Assembly: GCA_015847255.1 (NCBI GenBank)
Contig: JADLZK010000279.1
Location: forward strand, 161,976 to 225,975
From: Hyparrhenia diplandra
Lineage: Eukaryota; Streptophyta; Magnoliopsida; Poales; Poaceae
DNA length: 64,000 bases
Direction: 5' to 3'
Part shown: positions 1 through 10,967 of the stretch, piece by piece
Layout: each line of letters opens with the position of its first letter
How positions within the stretch are numbered: the stretch's first letter is position 1
Notes under the pieces: model-generated
What the model was told of the DNA's origin: nothing
The model's database searches: none
The model's input: only the letters and a program-made list of their open reading frames with translations
Program-made: the position numbers and the translations under genes

Positions 1-19
1 CGTGAAAGGTTGAGTATAC

Positions 20-665
20 AACTCTAAAGCACGTATGCTCCGCCTAACTTGAAACTTCCTCAAATTTTTATGTGGTCATTTACACCCAAAATATGACCCC
101 ACGCAAAATCCTAGGTTTTTTAAGCCATTTTTTTGGATTTCTTGTATTTTTTATGCGTGGCGCGTGCGACAAATATGGTGATTTACACTTTGAAAACAAA
201 ATAATTCCACACCGGCCTCCACAAGTTTTGCCTCCTAGGGCACAAGAGACCTTGTGGCAAAGTTTGGCACCGTTCGAGGTTTTTTCGGGGTGATCACAGT
301 TCAACGTACATTTTAAGGGAGAAGTCACGCGGTAATTAATAATTAGAGAAAAGTATCAAACAATTACAGAAAATTATCAAATTTGGCGGTGCCTTCACAC
401 ATGCCATGTAGACGCCTCGAGAAAAAGTTTGAGGCCGGTAGCACATTGCAAAAGCGCACCAGACCACACACCCATGAGAAAACTAAGTGTGAGGATAGGG
501 TTTCATATACCTTTGTGAAAGCACGTCTGCTCGCCTATGTCCAAACTTCCTCAAAGTTTTTTGGTGGTCAATTACACCCAAAATATGGCCCCACACAAAA
601 TCCTAGGTTTTTTAAGCCATTTTGAATTCTATGTATTTTTCTACGTGCGCGTGCGACAAATATTA
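20..665. repeat. Spaced direct repeat, two copies 492 bp apart
   Basis: Two diverged copies of the same stretch lie at about 20-190 and 512-665. The clearest anchor is the segment beginning CAAAATATG(A/G)CCCCAC at 87 and 579, followed in both by AAATCCTAGGTTTTTTAAGCC and ending near GCGTGCGACAAATAT. The ORFs across them are short and differ between copies, so I call no gene. They could be part of a satellite-like array or a TE cut by the left window edge. A longer view to the left is needed to tell which. Confidence 0.6.
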
Positions 666-2250
666 TTAGTTAATTCCAAATTTAATAAATCAAACTCAAA
701 TTTTAACACTTATGATTATTTTTAAAGAATGACACAAGCGTGTATTAGAGTTAAACACGAAGCTAATAGAACTAGAATGAATCGAATCGGATTTAAAACA
801 CAATAGTTATAAGCATTATAATCGGAATGGCAAATATGTAATTAAGGGAAAACGTATTTCCTTATATACGCTTTCCTACATGTCATGCTAAGGGCGTAGG
901 TGGGAAGAAGGAGAAAGTCGGGGTCTTATGTAGAAAAAGGGCGTTGCTATTACGTCTTTGTAAAAAAAAAAAAAAGAAAAACCTTTAGTTCGGCCGTAAG
1001 ATATAACCTAGAGAAACACGAAACTAATGCGGGGCGCGTCACCCCGCACCTTTAGTCCCGGTTGTTGGCGTGAACCTGGAGAAATGAAAGCTTTATCCCC
1101 GGTTCCGTTGAGATTCACAATCCTAGTGTATTTTGCATCCGAGGACGGACCTCGTTTGTGTAGTAGTGTCTACGATGCCTCTGCACTCCTCCGAGCCAAG
1201 CACCTTTGCCCCAAGCTTGGGATGACGTGGGCCACCTCTACGAGGCCCGGCGAGGATCAGCTGGACGGGCAGGTCGTTAAGCTGGTTGTCTCGAACTAAA
1301 TCCTCCGGTACGGTACTAATAAATTAAACCAACGGCGGCGATCCAACGCAGCACTTGTGCTTGTGCAGCAGGCGTCCATGGAGAGTCGGGGTCGGAGACG
1401 GTGCAGGTGCTAGCTGTCGACACGCGCACGTACGGTTCCGCACTCCGCACCGCGTTCGATCGGAACCGGTTCCGCCCACAACGTGCTGGTGTCGCGTCAA
1501 CACATGTATGCGCGGGGCACGACGATATTCGATAGATATATATGATGCCCCGGGAGGCCGGGACTGGGAAATGAATATGAAGGGCAAGCGGAGTTGGGAG
1601 TTTCGCGTCTTCGCCTCCAACGCCTCGTGTCTCGATCGGGTTCGCCGCGTGAGTCCGGTGCGCGCGCGCGCCCGAGAACCGTTTTTTTTGTTGACCAAGA
1701 AAGACTGTGGGGGAGATCCCCAGCGCCCGAGAACCGTTGCTGGGCTGAGCAGCTAATACAAACGTGGCGCAGCGACGCAAGGTCGATGAGCTCGCTCTCC
1801 GTACGTCGTCGTGCACAGCCGCCGACGGTCGCCGGCAGATGTCGCCGATGCATGCATCTTGGAGCAGGCGAGGTTACGCCTCGGCAGCTTGGCTTTGTTG
1901 TGTGCCTCAGGCGACGACGACGGTCGATCAATCTACTAAACTACGTGTACGGGCCAGGAGGGCAAATTATATGCATGTGACCGATCGAATTGAGGGAGAA
2001 AGAGAAATACTAGCTAGAACACAGGTGAGCCCGTAAGTGTTGCAATGGGTTATGGGTCAGGACTCATGTGCAGATCGAGCCGGTGTCGTCGTCAGTCCTG
2101 TGGACACGGCGCTCTCTAGAGGCTCTGCCCGTCCAGCCAAAAGCAGCTAAGCAACCTGCGTGAACAGGACTGCTACGTGCGTGCGCGTCGGTTGGCAGAG
2201 TGGATCTTCCGGCGTGGATCGAGAGTGGTTCTGATTAAAACGGAGGAAAG
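666..2250. other. Intergenic, no gene recognised
   Basis: AT-rich to about 1,010, then GC-rich to 2,250. ORFs exist in several frames (for example about 1,316-1,980 on both strands), but they overlap each other in antisense, resemble no family I know and have no splice or start context. A fragment at about 1,049-1,110 (ACCTTTAGTCCCGGTTG type) resembles the ends of grass DNA-transposon MITEs, but I cannot find its partner end. Confidence 0.4.
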
Positions 2251-2257
2251 CAATATA

Positions 2258-2270
2258 CTCCCTCCGTCCA
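2258..2270. mobile_element. Single Stowaway-like MITE terminus
   Basis: CTCCCTCCGTCCA preceded by TA matches the conserved end of Stowaway (Tc1/mariner-type) MITEs. No inverted partner is visible before the next recognisable feature at 2,292, so it is read as a broken or solo end. Confidence 0.4.
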
Positions 2271-2291
2271 TCAAAACACAAGCGACGACGC

Positions 2292-2424
2292 CTACGGAGG
2301 CGTCTGGTTCGTCCCGTGCAACGGCTGTGGCGGTGGCCGCAAGGTGTTCATCAAGGAGAAGGGCCGTGTTACGGCGACTGCAACGATAAGGGATTGGTCC
2401 GCTACGACGTTAACTGCGTGTATC
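2292..2424 (+). pseudogene. Fragment of a glutaredoxin-type cysteine-rich C-terminus
   Basis: Read with one frame change near 2,366, this stretch encodes a block with YGGVWFVPCNGCGGGRKVF followed by KEKGR and a CxxC-type segment ending KGLVRYDVNC. The order GG-x-FVPC-x2-CGG-x-RKVF ... C-x3-C-x3-GLVR matches the zinc-finger-like tail of plant glutaredoxin-domain cysteine-rich proteins (At5g39865 type). The glutaredoxin domain itself is absent. The frame break sits at GGCCGTGT, where one base is missing relative to the expected reading. No start codon or upstream exon is recognisable. It is probably a captured or relic gene end, but a mis-sequenced last exon of a gene whose 5' part is missing is possible. 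Confidence 0.45.
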
Positions 2425-2859
2425 TCCAATCATTTTGAGGATCCGATTTGCTACTCGGACACTCGTAAGAGAAGAGCACATTTTGACTCCTTGCTGCTGG
2501 CTTGTTTGTATATGCATCTCATGTATGTATCAAAGATTGACACTGAAATATTAATCTGTGTGATACTAATTGACAATGCAATATGCTTGTGATATTAATG
2601 TGCTATCTGATATTAATTTCTACAAATTCTGTACAAAAAATGGCAACCTGCTGGCTGAAAATTGGGGGCAAAAACACAAATAAATAATAAAGCAGAGGTG
2701 AGCAAAATTGTCCTTCTGTAAATAAGTTAACACCATTATAAAATCTTAACCTACCAGGCTAAATTCTTGTTTGATTTAAAATTTGCAATAGTAAAATTAC
2801 AAAATTAAGAAAAAAAAAATAAAGGCAAAATCACAGCCAGCCTCAAAACATGCTACTAC
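2425..2859. other. AT-rich spacer, nothing recognised
   Basis: Low-GC sequence with short A runs. No coding potential, hairpin or TE end is seen until the MITE at 2,860. Confidence 0.5.
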
Positions 2860-3157
2860 TCCCTCCGTCCCACGCAGCGATGACGTCGTTCTAGCAACCT
2901 GCTATTGTCCCGCGGTGTATGTCGTTTCTAGCCTTGATGCGACACCGGCTATACTAGCATTTTGCCAATCCTCGCCAATCCACTCATCCCGTCCATTCTT
3001 CACTTTCGGCGATGGAGAGAAAGAGAGCAGCGCAGAGAGACAATGGAGAGAGAGTACTGCGGGGCCATAGAAGATATTCTTGGCGGGGACCACAAAGTAT
3101 AGGCGGCGATCCCGGTGCCGAGTAGCTAGAACGACGTACTGGCTGGGACGGAGGGAG
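2860..3157. mobile_element. Stowaway MITE, 298 bp
   Basis: The left end reads CTCCCTCCGTCCCA and the right end is its inverse, TGGGACGGAGGGAG. Both are flanked by TA (2,858-2,859 and 3,158-3,159), the target duplication of Tc1/mariner-type Stowaway elements. Internal sub-terminal segments around CGATGACGTCGTTCTAG and CTAGAACGACGTACT also pair. It has no transposase and lies about 270 bases upstream of the prolyl 4-hydroxylase start codon, inside its probable promoter region. Confidence 0.85.
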
Positions 3158-3241
3158 TATCTATGAACGCTTGACCCCCGATTGTACTATACGCGCAGCG
3201 CAGGTGACTTGGGCCACGCTGGGGTCCACCCCTTACCCGCC

Positions 3242-3326
3242 TGACACGTCACATACCGAACCCGGCCGCGCCTCGTCGTACCGAGGCCATGACCAGCGAA
3301 GCAGCGCATCTTTTTGGCGATAAAAA
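3242..3326 (+). promoter_or_regulatory. Putative promoter of the prolyl 4-hydroxylase
   Basis: An ACGT-core element (GACACGTCAC, about 3,243-3,252) of the kind bound by plant bZIP factors precedes a TATA-like GATAAAAAC near 3,319. The start codon follows about 110 bases later. Assigned by position and motif only. Confidence 0.3.
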
Positions 3327-3429
3327 CCCGCGACTCTGGTCAGAGAGGGACAGAGCGAGCGAGAACTAGAACCGGCAGGAAGACAGGCAGGGGAAGCGGA
3401 GCCGCCGTAACGCAGGCGGCGGGGGGGAC

Positions 3430-6423
3430 ATGGCGGGCCGGGCGGCGGGGCGAGGCGGGGAGGCCGCTGCTGGGCGGAAGCGGCGGCGGGGGCGGAATAA
3501 GCGGGGCGGGAGGCCGTCGATGGCGGTCGTGGCGGCGCTGCTGCTGGCGTGCGCGGCGCTGCTCCTGCTCCTGGCGCTCGGCGCGCTCTCGCTGCCCGGG
3601 GCCTCCGACGGCTCTAGCGGCCGCGGCGCGGACTCGCCCTCCGGCGCCCGCGCTCGCGCTTCCGCAGATCCACCTTCGACTCGTGCGTTTTCTTTCGCCT
3701 CCCACCACGATCTCTCTCTCCTTCCCTGCGCTTGTTGCTCACACGGTTTTCCACCTGAGATGCTTGCTTTGCTTACTCCTCTGAGGGAGGTGCTTACGCG
3801 TGGTTTCCTCGTGCTTGCGTGCTGCAGGGGGCTAGAGATGCGTGGGGAGAAGGGGGAGCCGTGGACGGAGGTGCTGTCGTGGGAGCCCCGCGCGTTCGTG
3901 TACCACAACTTCCTCGTGAGTCCCGTTTTGCCTCATTCGTTTCTGTTTGGTGGGGAGGACAAGGACCACATGCTCTAGATGTGATTTGCTTCGTGGTTTT
4001 GGTCAAGGAGATCTCGAGTTTTCCTGTTGAAATCTTGGGTGAGCGGTTGGCGCAGCGCCAGACCTGTTGATTTGATACCCTGATTATGCGATCGAAGTTG
4101 CTTGGCCCTTTGCGAGATTCCATGCTCCTTTTTTCAGTGACATTTACGGACGCTTTGAGCGAGCCTTTGCCCGAAGTGGTGGTACAAAAGTAGCGGCATT
4201 GGGTTATGCTGCGAATGAGATGCCGAATTCTGTGGCTTTGGTAACTCTCTCCTCCAGATCTGGGCCGCAGCACTACAGTCAGTGTACTTGAATTGCCTAT
4301 TGTGCATATCGGATCATTGAGCTTCACCAAGATCCCAAGAGTTGAAACTTAGCGAGGGGTACTAATCCCCATTTACTTTCAATGTGACACATACTTTGAA
4401 TTGGCGATGTGGTGGATCTGGAACTCAGTTTTTTCAACCATATGGGCTGGATATAATAATCATTTATCAATTCACCAGAAAAAAAAATATAGTTATTGTC
4501 CACTTGCCAAAGGCCCAAATCATTTGAATGATTGTTGTAGATTGCATGGTAGAAAAATGAGGTAATATCAGTATTATTGTCATGATCAATCTTTCTTAAT
4601 CAGCTGTGTTGTTACTGCCAATTATTTCCAATCCATTTTAGTTTGTTTCACCAAACAATCATGTTATAACTGAAATTTATGTTATTCTCAGTCCAAGGAA
4701 GAGTGTGACCATTTGATTTCACTGGCAAAGCCTCATATGAAGAAGTCAACGGTAGTTGATTCAGCAACTGGAGGGAGCAAGGATAGCAGGTTTGAACATT
4801 TACCGAAATTCTAAATTCAGGGATGTTACATAATCTGTGTGCTCATTTTGCTTCATGGACATATATGCAGGGTGCGAACAAGTTCAGGAATGTTTCTTAG
4901 AAGAGGGCAGGACAAAATTATTCGGACAATTGAGAAAAGAATAGCAGATTACACCTTCATACCTGTAGGTACGTAGTATTCTCTATGGTTTTAATGTCGA
5001 AGTGTTTGCCTACTATTTTGTGCAAGAAAAAAAAAATCAGTGCTCAACAGCATTTAGACTAGGTTTAATGTTCGGATGGTGCTGTTTGACACAGGAACAC
5101 AGCTAGCTGGTACACTTAGCTATTTGCTTCATGGAATGACTAAGTCCTTACTACTGCTCTAATTTTCAAATGGTGCCTAACTTTAAACCCGTACTTTAGA
5201 TCCTGCAGATAGAATACCCTGCATTGTGGGACTTGGAAGTCCTGACTTTTGCTTTAACTGTCTCACTGCATCACCAAATTGTACTATACTAAAGATGTTA
5301 ACACAATCACAATCTCTGGAAATGCACTAAGCTTTACGCTTCAGTAGATTTGATAGGTCCTTGATTTTATGTCAGTTTGTAGGATATCATGCCAATGTAC
5401 TTGACATTGGAGGTTTCAATGCTGTACATGTCACTATGTCAGGTCTCACTGGAAACTGCATGATGTGAGGAAAAAAAAAAGAATGTATGTACTGATTGTT
5501 GCACTAACAAGTAACAAGTACTTCCACAAATTTAGACTTTTAGAATAGTACAGTTTGTGCAGTTTCGCTGACGTGGATGATTTGACATCCAAGTGTTCAT
5601 TTGAAGGAAAAAAAACACGTACAAAAAGAGGGCCTCAAGCAGTAAGTGTCAAGTGTCTATTTCAGGAAAATAGATAAATAAATAGACCATTACACGTAAT
5701 CTGATGGGCAGCCCTAAATGTGAATAACAATCAAGTCTTTGAACATTGGTGCCTCTGTGCCTGATTATTTTGTACTGGAGTTTTACTTCAAATGGCATCA
5801 GCACCTGCACCTCTCTTTATTGTTCCCTGTACTTTCACAGAGCATGGTGAGGGTCTTCAAGTTCTCCACTATGAAGTTGGGCAGAAGTATGAACCTCACT
5901 TTGATTACTTCCATGATGATTACAACACCAAGAATGGAGGCCAGCGTATAGCAACTCTTCTTATGTATCTGTATGTATTACACTGTTGGTATTCTATGCT
6001 ATGTGCCGTTGGTGACCCAATTGCCCAATTGACATTTTCTATGGCAATTGTTATTTACTAGTTCGGATGTTGAAGATGGTGGCGAGACTGTATTCCCTTC
6101 GTCGACAACAAACAGCAGCTCTTCACCATTTTATAATGAGCTGTCTGAATGTGCAAAGCGTGGTATATCTGTTAAACCAAAGATGGGTGATGCACTTCTT
6201 TTCTGGAGCATGAAGCCTGATGGATCCTTGGATCCCACAAGCCTGCATGGTGACATTACTTGATCTTTGATGCCATGCCATGTTTTCCAACAGGCAGGTG
6301 TTATGCCACAGTACACTGATGCTTCTATTAAACCGCAAATTTCCTATAGGTGGATGCCCAGTGATAAAAGGCAACAAATGGTCATTGACAAAATGGATGC
6401 GCGTTCATGAGTACAAAGTTTAG
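3430..6423 (+). CDS. Prolyl 4-hydroxylase (2OG-Fe(II) oxygenase), 7 exons
   Basis: Hydroxylates peptidyl proline, in plants mainly of hydroxyproline-rich cell-wall glycoproteins in the ER/Golgi. Inferred exons, all with GT-AG borders: 3430-3682, 3828-3915, 4692-4789, 4871-4968, 5841-5970, 6062-6249, 6350-6423, for about 309 residues. The N-terminus is short, basic (RKRRRGRNKRGGR) and followed by one leucine/alanine-rich signal anchor, as expected for a type II membrane enzyme. Iron ligands are His199 and Asp201 (PHFDYF) and His285 (TSLHG). The 2-oxoglutarate Lys295 lies ten residues after His285, the canonical spacing. Oddity: exon 1 is one base short, so the frame from the ATG does not join exon 2. 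The expected FRRSTFDS-GLEMRG junction lies in the neighbouring frame, and the break maps to the TCCGG at about 3,641-3,645. A sequencing deletion at CCGG is likely. An AG at 3,834-3,835 would restore frame if it were used as the acceptor. Confidence 0.9.
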
Positions 6424-7560
6424 ATACAAGAAGACAGACCTGAGGTAGAGGTTTTAAATTTTGCTCAGTAACCAAAATGGTCCTTGTATTCTGTTTTTAG
6501 TTTGCTAACTACAAAAGTAGCGCAGGGCCTCTTCTTACCTTGCACAAAAAATATCCCCGACATATATTGAAATGCCTGCGGCCAGCTCTGAAAGATACAT
6601 TTCAAATTCATTGAATTTTTATCTACTTTTTGCAGGTCGTGCACTGGTTCAAATTCGTGGACATTTTGGCACATGTGGAGGGTTTTTCTGTTTTCCATAG
6701 ATGATTAATTTACACATCTTCTTTTGTAGCTGTTACTGAGGCAATGTCTTAGGCTCCGTGTTGTACATTAACATGTTAGGCTGATGAACATAAACCTGAT
6801 GATTCAGAGATGGACGTGTTCAGTGTATACTACCATTGCCCTTGTTCAAATCAAGATAGGATGTCTTATTGATGTTGAAGGATCTTCTCTCTCTCTCTCT
6901 GTGTGTGTGTGACTATACTAGCCTCTCTCAAGATGATTTACACAATGTCTTCAGAAGTTTGTTTAGCCTAAACCGAAATAGGATCACCTCGAAACATTGT
7001 TGTTATAAGCTTGGAAACTGCGTGGTGGGAACTCGTGGCTAGCCCTGAGGTGAACTGCGTTTTTTTTTTAACAAGAACCACAATTATATTAGCATCACGA
7101 TGTTGCGAAAACCTTGACAAAAGGTAGGGTGATGTTGTCCAGTGCACTAGGAAGCGGGCACTGGTTACAGTTACAATGATCCTGAGAGGAGCATGCATAG
7201 TTACAGCCAGCTGTGTTTAGGAAGAGTTTAGGAAATAGGAAGTGCACCAGCTAAGCACAGTCAAAGAGGTAAGTGACCTGTGTGAAGCCAAGACTGTTGG
7301 CTATAGCAAATGCTACAGCCAGAGCCGCCGCCTTCGCCATGACTACAGAGTGAGCTCGTTGAAGTGCTGCCTTTGATGTAAAGTGCCTGTGCCTAGTCCT
7401 GCTGGTCTCGCGTGCTGAATGAGTTGATCCGGCTGTAGTGAAGCGTCGATGTTCAGCAGGATAGCAGTGGCGTTCGTTAGGAAGAGGAAATCAGCGGCGC
7501 GTTCCACGCGTAGCTCGGAGCGCGCGACAGACGTGCAGGGCGTCCAGCGAACTCGCAAAC
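6424..7560. other. 3' flank of the hydroxylase and intergenic spacer
   Basis: Contains the probable 3' UTR, a short CT then GT microsatellite (about 6,886-6,911) and ordinary AT-rich sequence. The ORFs here overlap one another and match nothing I recognise. Confidence 0.5.
6886..6911. repeat. (CT)n(GT)n compound microsatellite
   Basis: About seven CT units are followed directly by about five GT units. Confidence 0.9.
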
Positions 7561-7562
7561 AT

Positions 7563-7577
7563 TTTTATAAATATAAT
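7563..7577 (+). promoter_or_regulatory. TATA-like element of the LanC-like gene
   Basis: TTTTTATAAATATAAT in an otherwise GC-rich region. A TATA box here would place transcription start near 7,595-7,605. That argues for translation starting at the internal ATG at 7,721 rather than at the ATG at 7,595. Confidence 0.45.
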
Positions 7578-7720
7578 CCGAGCACGCGGCAGACATGGGG
7601 AACGGCGGCGGGACTGGCGAGAAGACGAAGGCGACGGCGACAGGAGGCCTCACCGGTCGCGAGCCCTCCTCGTCCTCCAGCCACGCCTCGAAACGGCGTC
7701 GGGGCCTGCGCGGCGAGTCC

Positions 7721-9633
7721 ATGGCTGACCGCTTCTTCCCCAACGACTTCCCCGATTTCGTCGCCGAGGCTGAGGCCTCCGGCGGCGACGGCAAGGGGCA
7801 CCGCCACGCTGGGCTACAGGGCCTGCTCTCGCTTCCGTACACCAAGCTCTCCGACCGCTTCGTCCGCGCCGCGCGCCGCCTCAAGGACAAGGTGCGCCTC
7901 GCTCTCTCTCGTTTAATTCCTCTGTCGCCGCCCGCCCGCCAGGTGCTCGACTGATTGTTCTCGGCCACCCTCCCGGCCGGCAGGTGGTGGAGGAGACGTG
8001 GGTGAAAGCCGGGCGGAAGGTGACGGACTACACGCTCTACACGGGCTCTCTCGGGACAGCGCTGCTGCTGTTCAAGTCGTTCCAGGTCACCGGCGACCGC
8101 GGGGACCTCGCCCTCGCCGCCGACATCGTCCGCGCGTGCGACGAAGCGTCGCGAGGCCTGCCGTAAGAATAAGATGACCGACCACGCCCTGCTTTTCTTT
8201 GTTCGTGCTTGGTGCTGGTTGCTTTGGTTGGTTGGATCTTGCTGTTGTTGATAATTTTATGGAGGTGTGTGGCCTGGGTGTGTAAGGCGCAGGTTCTTGA
8301 CGTTCATATGCGGGAGGGCTGGTGTCTGCGCTCTTGGAGCGGTGATTGCCAAGCACTGCGATGATCAGCTGAGGCTCACTCAATATCTGACCTCCTTTGA
8401 TGAGGTGAGGCTGCTGATAAGCACAGATAAGCACAGTTCTGGGTTAGCAATCAGTTTGTTAACTTTGTTTGTGCGAGACCAGTGCACTGTTACCACTTCA
8501 GATAGCACAACTGGTACCCCCTAATCTTGTAGACTTAAATCCTTTGTGATGTTGTAGATAACAGTCACTGAGAAAGTTCCAAATGAACTGCTGTATGGAA
8601 GGGCTGGTTATCTGTGGGCTTGTTTGTTCCTGAATAAGCATCTTGGCGAGAAGACAATCCCTCTGGAGCACATTGTATGTCAATGTCGTAGTTCTGTTAT
8701 ATAAGTTCTCACACACATTTCGTTTTCTGTTATTATGCTCATGTGAAAGGCACTGGAAGTCTTATTGTATCAAACCACTTCAACTGTAGAATTCTGTGGC
8801 AAAGGACATCATCAGTGAGGGAAGAAATCTTGCAGGCAAGGGGAGTAGCCCCCTGATGTACGAATGGCATGGGAAGAAATACTGGGGTGCGGCCCATGGT
8901 CTTGCTGGAATCATGCATGTGCTCATGCACACTGAACTGAAACCAGATGAGCAGGAGGATGTAAAGAACACCCTGCGGTATATGATCAAGAACAGGTTTC
9001 CTAGTGGCAACTATCCCTCAAGTGAAGGCAACGAATCGGATCGCTTGGTGCACTGGTGTCATGGTGCCCCAGGTGTTGCTCTCACGCTTGCTAAAGCATA
9101 TGAGGTGATTTCTGCATCTGTTTACACATTGCTCTTTGAATCTCATATTTGTATCTGCATGTTTATTTAGTAGATGTTGTCGAGATCTGGCAAAAAGATG
9201 TTTAACCAATGAGTGAAGCTGCAAATAAGTAGGAGGTCTATTAATCTTTAGAGTTTGGATGCGGTCACCATGAGTAACAATATCTGTATTTCAGGTCTTC
9301 CATGATGATTATTTCAAGCAAGCTGCTGCAGAGGCTGCTGAGGTTGTTTGGAACCGAGGGCTTCTGAAGAGAGTCGGAATATGTCACGGTATAAGCGGGA
9401 ATGCCTATGTGTTTCTCTCGCTCTACAGACTAACCGGCAAGGTTGAGTACCTCTACCGGGCAAAGGCTTTTGCCTGCTTTCTTCTGGAGAATGCTGATCA
9501 GTTGATAGCCGAGGGGGCCATGCATGGTGGCGATCGCCCGTTTTCACTGTTTGAAGGGAAAGCTGGGATGGCATACCTTCTATTGGACATGGTCGATCCA
9601 TCCGAGTCAAGGTTCCCGGCCTATGAACTTTGA
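7721..9633 (+). CDS. LanC-like protein, GCR2/GCL family, 6 exons
   Basis: Eukaryotic relative of bacterial lanthionine cyclases. The animal members bind glutathione and zinc. The plant members were named GCR2/GCL, and their role is unsettled. Inferred exons with clean GT-AG phases: 7721-7891, 7984-8162, 8293-8404, 8558-8674, 8790-9104, 9295-9633, giving 410 residues, the length of Arabidopsis GCR2. The alpha-toroid motifs appear in order: LYTGSLGTALLLF, FICGRAGVCALGA, LYGRAGYLWACLF, WGAAHGLAGIMHVL, WCHGAPG, ICHGISGNAYVFLSLYRL, LFEGKAGMAYLLLDM. Zinc ligands are Cys283 (WCHG) and Cys328-His329 (ICHG), spaced as in LanCL1. An in-frame ATG at 7,595 would add 42 basic, low-complexity residues. I prefer 7,721 because MADRFFPN is the conserved family N-terminus. 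No frame damage is visible. Confidence 0.93.
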
Positions 9634-10230
9634 GAAACCCAATCTGTACAAGTACCCTGTGTGGCTGTGTCTTGTGAGGGTGAGGCTCTGTGCTGATCCT
9701 GCAGTCTGGAGAACTCTTGAGTTTGTGTTTTCTTGTCTACTCTGATGTGTGCTTGGACCTCGGTGGCGCCTGCTGTTTTGTAGATTTGGTGTTCCTGATG
9801 TTGCGAACTTGGGATCTTCTGTGAAGTATGCATGATCATCACGTTCTGACCAAGACGCCATGACCCTAACTACTCAACATTCAGCTGACATCATTCCAGC
9901 TTGGCTTCCTGCTCTTTCCTTGCCATCAGCTTCACCAGCACTCCGCTCCGCAGGTCCTTCTACCAATCTGCTCAGGATCGATCCACTCCCACTAATCTCC
10001 CGTAGACAGTACTACCAGCCACCATAGTCTCAATTTGTGGAGCAAAACTAAAGACATTGCAAATTTAGTCATTTGGGCCAGCAACCTCGGCTGAGCGATT
10101 GCATATACGGCAATTAGACGAACCAATTCCTACGAAAAAATCGAACAAAACCAGCACAATCAAACAGTCCCCAAATCCCAATCAAACATGCTAAACACGG
10201 GCTGATGTAGCCGTAGCGCGCGTCCAGGTC
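9634..10230. other. 3' flank and spacer, no gene
   Basis: Holds the 3' UTR of the LanC-like gene, then non-coding sequence up to 10,231, where the segment shared with the second epoxide hydrolase copy begins. Confidence 0.5.
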
Positions 10231-10967
10231 AGATTGGTGGTGGGTGGGCTGTCGCTGCAAAAAGTGATGAGTGGGATATCAATTGTCAACCTATATAAAT
10301 GCAAGTAGAATAATGACCGATAACTGTGCAGTTACTCTAAAAAAATGAAGGTATCTTTTCTCTATCATAATCTGTTCTAAACTTGCTACAAGTCTATTTG
10401 AGGAACAACGGATTATATATAGAGAGGTATAGACATGGCATTGTTCAAAGTATAATGATGACCGATAACTGCTACCCGTTTCTCTAGAGATTAATTTTAG
10501 AGTTGACGATGTACTTAACTAAAACCAGACAAATATTAATGAAAATCCGATGCATGAAACTCCTCAGACGAATAAAGAAAACCATGAAGCAGGTGATAAG
10601 AATCATCTAACCCAAATGGCAACATTTGGTTCGGAGAGAGACGGGTGTAGCAGGGGGAAAGTGTGTCCCGAAGGCACACTCTCGTGCAGTGATACTCATC
10701 GATGGATTCCATTGTTGCTGAGTCTGTCTGTCCTTGTCTCGTCTTCGGAAAACACCAAGCTGCTAGTGCTAGTGCTAGCCAGAAGTCGAAGCCAGAACAG
10801 ACACATGGGAGACTTACTGACTGAATGGCCTTTTTTACGTTTTCGTTTTCGTCACTTTTGGATTGGAACTTGGAAGGGCAGGCAGACTGACTGACCATTT
10901 CGTCTCCTTATAAAAGCTGGTAAAATATCTCGCTAGCCGGCCGGCCTCGAAGAGCAAGCTTGCAGCA
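10231..10967 (+). promoter_or_regulatory. Promoter region of epoxide hydrolase copy 1
   Basis: From AGATTGGTGG at 10,231 onward this is duplicated upstream of copy 2 (15,061). A TATA box, TATAAAA, lies at 10,909-10,915, 53 bases before the ATG. A short internal repeat around TAATGACCGATAACTG occurs at about 10,312 and, interrupted, at about 10,452. The ORFs crossing this region on both strands are read as chance. Confidence 0.5.

Noticed and set aside
1316..2036. Several overlapping ORFs of 90-166 codons on both strands
   Set aside because: Mutually antisense, GC-driven, no domains, no splice or promoter context.
3314..3908. Long ORFs antisense or frame-shifted to the prolyl 4-hydroxylase first exon
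   Set aside because: They are shadows of a GC-rich exon; the anchor and exon phases identify the real frame.
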